Shown here piece after piece: positions 53,606 to 64,000 of a DNA stretch of 64,000 nt; positions within the stretch are counted from its first letter, which is position 1; the number at the start of each line of letters is the position of its first letter. Source of the DNA: Pomphorhynchus laevis (taxonomy: Eukaryota > Acanthocephala > Palaeacanthocephala > Echinorhynchida > Pomphorhynchidae); the NCBI GenBank assembly GCA_012934845.2, contig WNNJ02003464.1, positions 1-64,000 on the forward strand, in the 5' to 3' direction. The notes under the pieces were generated by a model, which had not been told where the DNA came from, did no database searches, and saw nothing but the letters and a program-made list of their open reading frames with translations. The translations under genes and the position numbers were made by a program.

Positions 53606-54510
53606 GATTTGTAAATAAGTACTATTTTTTTCTAGGCTAAGATTATCGGTTAAGGTTTTTCATCGATTAGGTTCCCCGGATAATGTTAATTACAAGCTAA
53701 GGTTATAGTCTACAACCTTAGACTGAATTGCTTCGAGGATGGTCTAAGACGACATATGCCATCTCGTCCAACAGTCTACTGTTCATCTAGAATGTGTTTA
53801 GCATCCGTGTTCAATTGGAAACCTATACATCAACAAATATTAAATGTCGTATTTCAGATGAAATGTAAATAATGTGATGCAACCTACGTGCAACCTACTA
53901 TTGTTACTTCTTGCCTTTGCTACTTCTTGTCATTTTTCATCCATCAACAGATCAGTGATTTATTCAGTTATCGTCAAACCAACTCCCTCAAAATCCTCAC
54001 TCCCAGCTCTTCTATCGTGATCTCACCCACTCACGTCACTCGTCTTCCTTTACGGAAACATTTTCCTTCTCGTGATTGTTGCGTCATCGTCACTAATATC
54101 ACTCCTTACACCTCCTTTTCTAGACAAGCACGTCTCGATCACGATGGTTCCCCTTCAGATCCATCATCTCGTCTCTTGTTCCTGCGGATAAACCATGCAT
54201 TTTCAAGGACACCTCTCCTGTCGCATTCATCCGCCTATATAGTAAATCTATTTTACAACATTAGCAGTTAATGTTTCAACGAATCAAATCTAATAAAATT
54301 ATATTAGAATTTTTATATTTGTTGAAATTTTTCAACAAATATGTTTCGTTTTTATAGATTTTAAATGTATATTCAATTCGGTTGATCTATTATTTCTAAA
54401 ACTAAGTGTAAATGTGAATATATATTAGAAATTTCTGCGTCTTTCAATAATGTTGAAACTTTTATCTTTGCATTCCTGACACTGAATACTTTTGAATAGT
54501 TTTGTATCAG
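53606..54510. other. Unassigned, one pyrimidine-rich open frame
   Basis: A 127-codon frame at 53888-54271 is Ser/Thr/Leu-rich because the strand is C/T-rich. No domain recognised; possibly a worn LINE 5' part. Confidence 0.3.
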
Positions 54511-54514
54511 CCTA

Positions 54515-55300
54515 CGTGTACTGAGAGATGGCCTATTAAGTCATCTATTATTTAGCTTTTTCTTGGAATATTTGCCCGGCCGACTTAACGAACAAACCAC
54601 GAACATCCAGACAATTTTTAACGCAGACAATGTAGTCAAATAATTTGTTGGACACTCGAGAAAGTTTGTGCTCACTCGTAGTGAGTCTTAGAGTTTTGTA
54701 ATCAAATATACATATTTAGACATTTTATTTACATCCAGCAGAACTTTCGAGAAACATTTGGGACTAAAAGTGAAAATATTAGTAACTCTACACAAATTGG
54801 GCTAACTATTGTTTAACAAAGATCTGTGCTATCATCGTACGATGTTGTTACCTATTATATCCAATTGCATTACCTGAGTTTGGAATGACTTGACCGCGTT
54901 TAATTTCATACAGCTGGATCTATGGCAGGCGGGATTTAATAAACGGATTTGTGGAGTATTCCGCTAATCTTCGTTAACTGAGGTTACGATCTTAGCAATG
55001 CTATAGACTGGATCATTTAATCTTCCAAACTTTAACATCTGATACTACATTTTACTACAAGCGCAATAAATCATAAAAAAAGTTAGTTAGATAGATGCAG
55101 CTATATTTTAGTCTACAGCATATATCCAAAATATATGGGGAGATATCCGATTAGCAACAAACGACCACTAATATGGCGAGTATCTCATTCATGGATATCG
55201 ACTATAGCACATTCGAGGGATAAAAATCTTACAAAAATGAGCTATAGGGAGAGAGCGATCGTTTGTCAGTTCGAAATACTCATGGATAGAAATAAATCTT
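54515..55300 (+). pseudogene. LINE-B family RT fragment
   Basis: VLRDGLLSHLLFSFFLEYLP (motif B region), QTIFNADNVV (eroded YADD), then TMLLPIISNCIT...VWNDLTAFNFIQLD and NKRPLIWRVSHSWISTIAHS, in the order of LINE-B (SMLLPIVSYALPVIWSDLSP..., RKRPLIWRASVHGY). Several frameshifts and stops. Confidence 0.7.
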
Positions 55301-56995
55301 GATTGTTATGATGAATCTCTGTTTTCAAGACATTTAAAAATCTCTTCTTAACATTTGCTGGTTTAAATTTCTCCAAGCAGAAAGGCACTTTGGGATTAAT
55401 ATTTTTACGGCAGTTTGGTAAAAAATTAAAAATTGTTGTTTCATCAAATGTATCGCTCCAACTTTCGTCTCTAGTGATTAAATTGTAAAGACCATATTTT
55501 AATTTTTTGCATTTTTCTAAAAGTATCTAATTTTTATGTAAAGAGCTACTTACATTGTTGAATTATGCAAAAATTTACTTGTTATCTTCTAGTTGAACAT
55601 CAATGCAGTCTGAAATCAAGTCCTATATTTACTGATTAGATATGGGAAAAGCATATTTTTAATTGAATTCATTTATGCTTTCGTTTCATTTGCTCAACTA
55701 CTGAATTTTGTTATTTTTACATTTGAATTCTTTATCAGGCATTATGTTAGTCAGCGTGCGTTTGATTGAGTTCAAAGGATTTTGAATTTTGCTTCACACA
55801 CGCGTGACTGTTAGCAGTTCTAAAATTGACAAGTCAACTACAACTTTAGGGAAATAGTCGTGTACGCAAAAAATGTATTAAAATCTTTTTGTTTTTAAAT
55901 TTCGACAAGTTAATATCAAAATAACAGTAATAAAATCAAACGTGAATTTTTTAGCGTTAAGCAATTTTCGAAAAGGCAACAAACTTAAATTAAACTTCAC
56001 TTATGTGAAGTTTAAATTTCATAACATTTTGTAAATTTACAAAACTTTTTAAGATCAAGATTGCATCAAGATTGATCCAGTTAAAAGTTTCATAAATTGT
56101 GTAGAGATACACTTGGCTGTGACCTACACCTGATAAAACAAGTAAATAGAGAGCAAATAGACGAATATGTTTTTAAGCAAAATTGAAATTTAATTATAAA
56201 TAGCTTGGAATTGTAAAACCGTTTAAACATGAACAAAAGACGAATGGAAAACAAAATGAACAGCACGAATAGCTATTTTGCTATAAAATCTATTTTGCTG
56301 TTAAATTTGATATAAAATAACGATAAAAATCATTGTGGATTATATAAACATTTCATACACGATCGTCAGCCTTTCTAATATTAGTAATTATTTTTAAAAA
56401 CCCACGTTATTTAGAGCAACTTGCTAAGAAGAATTTATTGAATTTTCTAACGCTATTGCGTTTTTCATAAGGGTTCAAAAAATATTCAAACTTTTTGAAC
56501 ATTTTTTGCAGAGTATCTTTCGCAAATTTACTAATTTCGTGTATTTGAATCATTTATGAGTTCCAAGTTTTAAACAACTTGGAACATGTAGTTAAATATG
56601 CACTTATTTTGTGTGTAAATACTTGTAGGATAAACTAAATTCAAAACAACCTAGCAGATTTTTATTTAAAACTAAATATAGACTTTAGGTTTGAATGTCA
56701 GCCTTGAAGGCAATATCGTTATTCTGTAATAAAATTATTTGTTCCTTTACAATTTTATTTTTATAAAAACATAAAATTGACTAATGTAGAAATACAAAAA
56801 ATAACAAGGCAATAACTGAAATTTAATATTAAAGATATTATATTTGTTGTCATAATTTTCTTTTCTTTAATTGATTGGAACATACACAAAATAAAGATTG
56901 TTTAAATACTGGCTAAAGATCCTTTAGACAGTACTTGACCAGTATAAAAGCTAATAATTTGTATAACTATTTAATAACAACAATAATTTCTTGAC
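55301..56995. other. AT-rich spacer, no feature seen
   Basis: No coding or repeat signal recognised on either strand. Confidence 0.4.
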
Positions 56996-56999
56996 AAGA

Positions 57000-57450
57000 C
57001 AAACAAACAATATACAAGATTTTTCCTGTCAACCACTGGTCCGGGTGTCGGGTCCTGGATGTAGTCCACGAAGCAAACTACTCCAGACATCGCGATCCTG
57101 GACGACAGACCAGAGTTCTCTTTAAGATAGCCAAAGGCGGTCTTCGACCAGTTTCAAGATTTGATCTCTACACCTGTACCGAGGTCTACCTCGAGGTCTC
57201 TTTCCAGAGAGTCCGGCCTGGAAAACCCTCCGAGGAAGGGGATCTCTAGACATCCTCAGAACGTATCCTAGCCACCTCAGCTGACTTTCTTCGATGTGGA
57301 GAAGCAGCAACTTTACTCCGAGTACATCCCGGATGACCGAATTCCTAACCTTATCTCTAAGGCTTAGACAGTCCACACAACGAAGGAACCTCATTTCGGT
57401 CGCCTCTATCCGAGATATTATCATTTCGGTCATAATCAAAGTTTATGATC
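57000..57450 (-). pseudogene. LINE-E C-terminal fragment
   Basis: Minus strand open frame 57439-57122: EMRFLRCVDCLSLRDKVRNS, VIRDVLGVKLLLLHIEESQL, RWLGYVLRMSRDPLPRRVFQ and GKRPRGRPRYRCRDQILKLV, the well-known C-terminal block of a widespread LINE group, then ...VCRPGSRCLE...SWTTSRTRHP to about 57000. GC-rich and open over 105 residues, so relatively young; 5'-truncated. Related to 25880-26180. Confidence 0.8.
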
Positions 57451-57554
57451 ATGGGAACGAAGATTGCGTGACTATTTAATGTTTTCCGAACATATTTATA
57501 TAATTTATTAGCAGTGTGGAAGCCACGAAAGAATTGACCAAACGATAATTGGTA

Positions 57555-57628
57555 CTGTTTCGTTATTGTTTTGACTCAATTGCCGGGTACCTCCTACTGC
57601 TGGATACAGAGGAGGCCGGCAGACGGCA
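57555..57628 (-). ncRNA. Hammerhead remnant, type III, left arm
   Basis: Minus strand: TGCCGTC (57628-57622) cleavage side, stem I TGCCGG/CCGGCA (57621-57616 with 57586-57581) perfectly paired but with a G-C pair where the 49.7-kb copies have A-T. The CTGATGA core is eroded to ATTGAGT; CGAAAC is kept. Confidence 0.6.
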
Positions 57629-57633
57629 CGAGT

Positions 57634-57685
57634 ACGTCAGAACATTGTTTTGGCTGATGAGTGAAAAAAAATATGACGAAACGGT
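57634..57685 (+). ncRNA. Hammerhead remnant, right arm
   Basis: Core CTGATGAG (57654-57661) and CGAAAC (57676-57681) are present with cgtc upstream at 57635, but stem II and stem I pair poorly. Confidence 0.5.
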
Positions 57686-57739
57686 ATCAGTTATCGTTTG
57701 GTCAATTCTTTCGTAGCTTCAACACTGCCGATAAACTAT

Positions 57740-59895
57740 TCATAACAGAATTCTCTCATTTCTCAGTAAAATATTTATGTTTCAAAATGAAGGTAACTGA
57801 TCTTTAAGAGGAAATGCTGTCTCATCAGATATCTGCTAAGTTTCAACAAACGACCAAAGTGGTTAAATATAGCAAAGCGGTTAAATATAGCGACGTCAAA
57901 CGGTGTCTGCTCAAATATCGTCTAGTAAATCCAGGTGCATAATATTGACACGAGCCTCGCAATTTTACACGTGCTGAGACTAAAATGAAAGTGGCGGATC
58001 AACTAATTTCAATATAGTTTCTACCTTGATGGCATTACACAACTTAGATGCTCAAAGGCTAGATAGTCGCAAGCTGCGTTATGCCTCTTAATCTAGGCGG
58101 CTCCAATCTTGCCGCAAAGTAAATATAATAGTCTTGCAAATGCGCCATAATGCAAGCTAGCGTAATATAAAAAATAAAATAGTATTTTATTGATCAAGAT
58201 GCAAAATTACAAATAAAAAAATGATCAAGATAAATGGCATAGTTTATTAATTAATAAAATCGAAAAATAGCTAATTTGAAGATGTGATCGTAATTGACAG
58301 TAAACATAGATTTAATATCTGCATTATAAATAACAAAAACGTTTGGATTGGATTTCAATTTGGAAATAAACTAGAGTGACACTACACTGTACTTATCGTG
58401 TTAACTGCACGACATGTATTTTACATCATTGATCAGTACAAATGCCGTATATGTAAGAGATACATCCATGGCTTTTATGGAAAATCAGTATAAAAAAGAT
58501 CGAAAAAGCTAAAATAGTAGAAATGATTGGAAGCGCCTGGTGACAATATTTTTTCTAAATGAACTGAATGGAGAATACCAAATAATTACGGCAAATGGCT
58601 GCAATTTTATATTTAAGAAGAATCTGTATACTTTGAAGAATACTTATGTATACTTATGCCAATAAATGTACTGATATATGTTTTGTTCCTAACGATGCTA
58701 TCAGCCGCAGGAAATCAAAAATAAAAAAGGGCTTATTGATTCTGTTTCAACAATTTAAAATTTAAAAAATAAATATATTTGTATTTGCCGTATGACCAAC
58801 TTTTTTACTTAAGAAAAACTGATAATACTAAGTTAGGGAACATATAAACCAATGATGCAGTACCTAATACAATTTCCGATGTTTATGTTAATATTAATGA
58901 TTGATAATAACGATGATCAATCGCTTTTTTATTTGATAATTTTAAATCGAGATAAACCGCAGATCTTTAAAACATGAAACTGATTGTTTTACGACAAAAA
59001 CATCTTTCTGGATATATCAATCATGACAATTTCGAATTAGCGAGGATATAAACAACTTAATGATGATGATCTCATATCTCAAACTGGATGTCAAACGCTT
59101 ACAGACAAGGTTGGCGATATGGCCATTAAACTGGGATTGTGTTGGTGACGAAGCCTGTGCATTAAGGATATCTGATGTTGACAGGTCCGTGCTCTCTAAA
59201 TCATATCGAGAATAGAAAAGTTGCGGAGTTGGAGTTTTTCTAAAATTTTGTTAGGAAATCGATTCCTCTAAAACAAGGTCAAAACATAACGAACACATCA
59301 AAACCAAAGCTTTTCACTTCAAACAAAAAATATTATCATTCTAGAATATATTTAAAAGGAAGATAAAAAGGGTTAAGACAATCAATGATGATCATATCTT
59401 ACTCAGTTAGCGTATGTATTGAGAGTTCTAATGTTATTTCGAAAGTGTTTATCGGAAGGAGTTTAAAATATTTGGTGGTACGTTTTTGAAAGAACATAAG
59501 CGCTAACGAAGCAATTCATTCAAAACAAACAAATGATGTTGCGGCTGCTCAATGCACAAGGGCTTCAGCAGCCACTTCAAATTAAGTAATAAAACATCGA
59601 GGTTGAAATTTGCTGATATGAAATGAAGGGAAGGAGCTGGTTATACATAAATATAGTATTCCTTACTTGTTATTCAGATTGAGGTATTAATTCAATCACT
59701 AATTAAGTCGTTGTCGTTAAAACAACTTAAAATCATGTCATAGACACTAATGATTATTCCCTTTAACACAGTCGCATACGTGACAGGAAATTCGCTTGCA
59801 GGTACATTACAAATGCTAGAAAAAAAACGAATTATTAAGATTAAATGAAGACGTCAGATAGAAGTAGATATTAGGATTCATGGATAAGATGATTT
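57740..59895. other. Spacer, no feature seen
   Basis: AT-rich, no coding match or repeat family recognised. Confidence 0.4.
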
Positions 59896-59899
59896 GTTA

Positions 59900-60445
59900 A
59901 GGCTCAGGTAATACATTAATCATCGATAAGATGAACCATCGATAAGTTTAATTATATATTAAATTAATAATTAATATAATTAATAATCGATAAGATTAAT
60001 CACCGATAAAACTAATCATCGATAAGAATAATCACATGTAAAATTAATCATCGATAATATTAGTAATCGTTAAAAAATCATCGTAAGATTAACCATTGAT
60101 AAGATCAATCATAGATTAGATTAATAAGCTATAAAAATAATCATCGATAGGATAAATCATAGATGAGATTTACCATCGATCAGATTAATTACGGATAAGA
60201 ATAATCATCGATAAGATAAATAATCGATAAGATTAATCACCGATAAGATTAATCACCGATAAGATTAATCACTGATAAGATTAATCATTGATAAGATTAA
60301 TCATTAATAATATTAATCATCGATAAGATTGATCATCGATAAGATTGATCATCGATAAGATTAATCATCGATAAGAATAATCATCGATAAGGTTAGTCAT
60401 CACAATAAGATAAGTCGTCAATAAGACTAGTCATCATTAATAAAC
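59900..60445. repeat. 16-bp minisatellite (attaatcatcgataag)n
   Basis: About thirty units of attaatcatcgataag with point variants (caccgataag, cattgataag). Each unit keeps a CGATA/TATCG core, and many keep ATCGAT. The array grades out at both ends. Confidence 0.9.
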
Positions 60446-60477
60446 ATAATAATAAATAATAAAAACGATTAAACAAA

Positions 60478-61080
60478 TCGGATAGGCTTACTGAGTCTTC
60501 GCTTTTTATACTATATATAAATAAAACTTTATGACCAATATAATTAATGATTATAAATAATAAATAACAACATAACGATTTAATAATTTTTAATTTATAT
60601 TTATATAAACTTTACATTTAAAAAAATCATATTTATAAATTGACTAATATATAATAGACGAGATATTAGAATATGAATTATAGGTTATATGGAAGAACTG
60701 CTAAGTTATTAGGTTTAAGACGCCTATTCCTTGATCTAAACTCGCAACGGAGACAAATACATGCTAATTACGTATTTTCTCTTATTAAATTTGATTATAT
60801 AGTACCTTATTCTAATACAAAGCATATTATTTATTATCCATCCATAAAAAATTTACGCTTAGAGTTTATATTTATTTCTTACAATATTTTGTGAATGCTT
60901 ATATTTTAAGATTTTCTGTTTTATTTATTTTTATGGTAACCTAGTTTAAAATATGTATCTATTAAATATAGATATCCAATACCTATATTTAATTAATATG
61001 GATCCTTAATTTAATTATTTTAACGATTTTGAAAATTTATATCATTAAATATTATGAAAATTATGAAAATTTCATTATTT
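60478..61080 (-). mobile_element. PLE-A 3' end and RT fragment
   Basis: Minus orientation: end signature at 60478-60510, tail, worn cassette 60684-60786, then RT C-terminal relics (KFLWMDNK-type end at about 60830). Confidence 0.6.
60684..60786 (-). other. PLE-A 3' pseudoknot cassette (worn)
   Basis: Order of blocks kept, but stem 1 (GTCTCC opposite GGCGTC) and stem 2 are only partly paired. Confidence 0.5.
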
Positions 61081-61229
61081 CATATATTATATGGCATGCT
61101 GTCTACATATTTTATACAATTCATCAATTAAAAATTATGTTAAATAGAAAGTAAATAATTAAAATAATTAAATAATAAAGTATTTTATTATAAAAAATTT
61201 CCGCTTACGTTTAAATTTATTTTTTATAA

Positions 61230-61910
61230 CATAAATTTGTAAAAAACAAATACAAAAGAAATATTTCAAGGGAGATCACTGAAGTTTATTTCTTGATCGC
61301 AATCTTGCATGCTCTCCTCGATATATGATACGTTGCCTCGTTGAATTGCCACACTTAGTCTTTGGAATAGTAAGACTATTTTTGGTATTTTTTATAATAT
61401 TTTTTTGATTTATATATTTTACTATTTTCTGCCTGATTTTATTTTTATAGTAACTTAGTTTAAAATATGTATCTATTAAATTATTTAAATGATTTTGAAG
61501 AAAATCAATATCGTTACAAATTGTTGCAATTCTTAAAATTTCATTATTTAATGTATTATTTTTTATATCATATGGTATGTATGAATGCTCATGCAAAAAT
61601 ATGTTTCTTGTAAATTTAAATATGTCATCTTTACGATATAAATTAATAGTAGTTTTAGTTAATGTTAATTTAATGTTCGTATCTAGATATACACCTTCTT
61701 TATCATTAATATTGGTTTTGTTAAGAATAAGGCTTTCTGGATAAGTTTATTCACTAATTAAATAAAAATTATTAGAATTCAATACACATATATAATCAAT
61801 GTATCGAAACATATATTTCATATCTTTATATAGTTTAGATTTAGTTTTTACAGAGTTATGAACAAATTCATATTCTATAAAGATAAAAATAAGTCAGCTA
61901 TCTTAGGGAG
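61230..61910 (-). mobile_element. PLE-A RT fragment
   Basis: Minus strand: MFRYIDYICVL-like block near 61810, NKTNINDKEGVYLDTNIKLT, then 61596-61400 HEHSYIPYDIKNNTLNNEIL to KIVKYINQ. At 61375-61276 the frame runs into a non-PLE stretch (CGNSTRQRIIYRGEHARLRS) of higher GC content. Confidence 0.7.
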
Positions 61911-61929
61911 ATAAAATATACAAAAAAAT

Positions 61930-62820
61930 ATACAAGCAATTATTTGATGTTATTTTTGCAGTAACCTAGTTTAAAATATGTATCTATTAAATTATTCAAA
62001 TGATTTTGAAGAATACCAATATCGTTACAAATTGTTGCAATTCTTAAAATTTCATTATTTAATGTAATTTAGATTTATTTATGTAAGAATTTTCAAATAA
62101 TTCAAAAATATAAATGATTAATACGATGTATCATAAAGAATATTAGAGGCTATCAGGAAGGACCGCTCTGTTATCAAAAGTTCGTGCAATTCCTCAATCG
62201 ACCTAACAAAGTAGCGAGGCCAAATATATGCGTTATAGTTATTATAACATATATATTATATCATTTTCCGAATATGAGATTTATTAATTTTACTAATGCA
62301 TCTTTAAGAAAACCAATGTCGTTACAAATTATTACAATTCTTAAAATTTCATTATTTAAGTATTATATTTTATATTATATGGTATGCATGAATGCTCATG
62401 CAAAAATATGTTTCTTGTAAATTTAAATGTCATCTTTACGTTATAAATTAAAAGTAGTTTTAATTGATGTTAATTTATTGTTCATATCTAGATATATACC
62501 TCCTTTTTCATTAATATTGGTTTTCTTAAGAATGAGGTTACCTGGATAAATTTATTCGCTTATTGAATAAAATTTGATAGAATTAAATACACATATATCA
62601 TCAATATATCAAAACATATATTTCATATCTTTATATAATTTAGACATATTTTTATGCCAATTCATATTATATAAAGCTTAAAAATAAGTCAGGAAAGCTG
62701 TTTCTTGTAAATTTAAATATGTCATCTCTACGATATAAATTACTAATCGTTTTAATTAGCCAATTTAATGTTTATATCTAGATATATACCTTCTTTTATG
62801 TATTTTTATATATTTTAATA
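61930..62820 (-). mobile_element. Scrambled PLE-A fragments
   Basis: Pieces of the RT C-terminal region (61940-62070; 62290-62700; 62700-62800) and a worn cassette (62146-62230), all in minus orientation and partly repeated, so several partial copies lie in series. Confidence 0.6.
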
Positions 62821-64000
62821 TATTTTCATATATTTTAATGTTTTAATGTATTATATTTAATGATCAAACATAATATTTTATAAAAGCGAATGATAGTTCA
62901 AGTAGTAGCAAACTATAAATCGATTCCAAAGATTTCGCTGTATATTCTGTCCTGTGACATTATGTTTTTAGAAACACTCAAAATTTTCAAAAAATGAAAT
63001 AGAATTTAATCTCTATCAATATCTTTAATCTCTAACAATCTAAATATCACATACGACAAAAAACGTATAAAACGAATAAAAAATGAAGAAAATTTGTTGA
63101 AAAAAGTTCAAGTTTAATTTTCTTACGTTTATGGCTCATCATCACATGAAACAACTGCTGAAAATATGAATTTGTACAAAATATAATTTAATAGTGAACG
63201 AAACAAATACATTAAATTCATGTTAAAATGCATTTTCGAACCATGCCGACTTTATCGGAGCCCGAGGATAATAACAAAAAAGATTAACAAAATTAATAAA
63301 AAACAAATATTAATATCAATATTAATCTTAATATTAAATATTATTAAATGTTTAATATCATCACATATAATTCCAATTCCTAAAATTATTTAATTTACTA
63401 TATTATATTATAAATATAATATAATATTTAATATTATAATATAATATGTAATATAATATTGTAAACAGATTGATTACACATTCATAAACAATGTTTGCTG
63501 AAGTTAAAATTTATTTTGTATAATATGTTGTTGATTTATATATTTTACTATTTTCTGCCTGATTTCATTTTTAAAAATTTAATTTTTAAAAATATGTATC
63601 TACTAAATTAATATCAAATTAAAATTGACAAAAAACAATGATAATAAAATTATAAACAGACCGTACACAGTAGTTTCGTCTTTCAATAATCAAGATATCG
63701 TAAACATCATAATTTAATGTTAAAAATACGACAGCCCTTTTTTATTCTTAATATTTAGGTACTTTAATAACCATCGATGATAGTGGATTTAATAAAGACA
63801 GCTTCATTTATAGTATAACTCACATTATAAAATCAATTACATATCGTAATGTTGTAATGGTACACTAAGGTACTTATATTTGAAATAAGTCATTATTCAC
63901 AAATGTTACATAATTCCCGTGAGTATATATTTTCTACATTACCAAATTAAATTGGACGCACTAGATGTTAATGCTTGGTTCAAAATTTAGTAAATTCGAA
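62821..64000. other. AT-rich region with one PLE-A relic
   Basis: 63520-63610 (ttgatttatatattttacta, then ttttctgcctgat) is a PLE-A RT C-terminal relic in minus orientation. AT microsatellite around 63395-63465. Otherwise nothing recognised to the end of the window. Confidence 0.4.

Larger units (their letters stand above)
57525..57732. repeat. Inverted pair of decayed hammerhead units
   Basis: Arms ccacgaaagaattgaccaaa then cgataa and its reverse complement flank a core homologous to the 49.6-49.9 kb palindrome (cctcctactgctggatacag, aggaggccggcagacggca). Confidence 0.75.

Noticed and set aside
59900-60445. CRISPR-like or array element.
   Set aside because: Units are contiguous 16-mers without spacers, in a eukaryotic context; it is a minisatellite.

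Overview
The window is AT-rich eukaryotic DNA from an invertebrate animal. It has introns with GT/AG borders, no operons, and a dense layer of nested retroelements. The only host gene I can place firmly is a plasma-membrane calcium ATPase (PMCA). Its first two coding exons lie on the minus strand at 4738-4945 and 1463-1672, and the rest of the gene runs off the left edge. The gypsy elements resemble the CsRn1-type elements best known from trematodes, so a flatworm is one candidate host, but nothing here fixes the species.

Layout. 1-1345: a 462-bp tandem repeat with one complete hammerhead ribozyme (HHR) per unit, ending in an inverted copy, inside PMCA intron 2. 1673-4737: PMCA intron 1 with a LINE fragment and a fold-back of 14-bp repeats. 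6366-7664: a mariner-like transposon with both terminal inverted repeats. 9.3-11.8 kb: a LINE of the restriction-like-endonuclease class. 12.2-14.3 kb: a second LINE split by a Penelope-like element (PLE) that made a 39-bp target-site duplication. 15.8-17.1 kb: three tRNA-derived SINE copies. 17.1-20.5 kb: gypsy element 1. 20.5-22.2 kb: a second endonuclease-class LINE. 22.3-35.3 kb: many copies of one AT-rich PLE family (called PLE-A here) and PLE-A ends, with a HHR at 28.3 kb. 35.4-42.2 kb: LINE, SINE and PLE fragments, then gypsy element 2 with both short LTRs, interrupted by two LINEs that meet tail to tail. 42.8-45.7 kb: a third PLE type, a SINE, a LINE tail and a calmodulin-like pseudogene. 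47.9-53.6 kb: a HHR-bearing repeat, a PLE that carries HHRs (PLE-H) with a head-to-head HHR pair, and PLE-A inserted in it. 54.5-57.7 kb: LINE fragments and another inverted HHR pair. 59.9-60.4 kb: a 16-bp minisatellite. 60.5-63.6 kb: more PLE-A.

Three RNA-level themes run through the repeats. (1) Hammerhead ribozymes occur in six separate contexts and two topologies, some apparently intact, some decayed. (2) PLE-A carries, just 3' of its reverse transcriptase stop, a conserved roughly 100-nt cassette that can form an interleaved two-stem pseudoknot inside an outer stem; it recurs at least nine times. (3) Both gypsy elements have, directly after the 5' LTR, a stretch complementary to the presumed start of their own transcript, as expected for self-primed reverse transcription; the two pairings differ in sequence but keep the complementarity.

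Everything was read by eye from sequence. Family names rest on recognised motifs, not on searches. Element borders are approximate unless bounded by terminal repeats.
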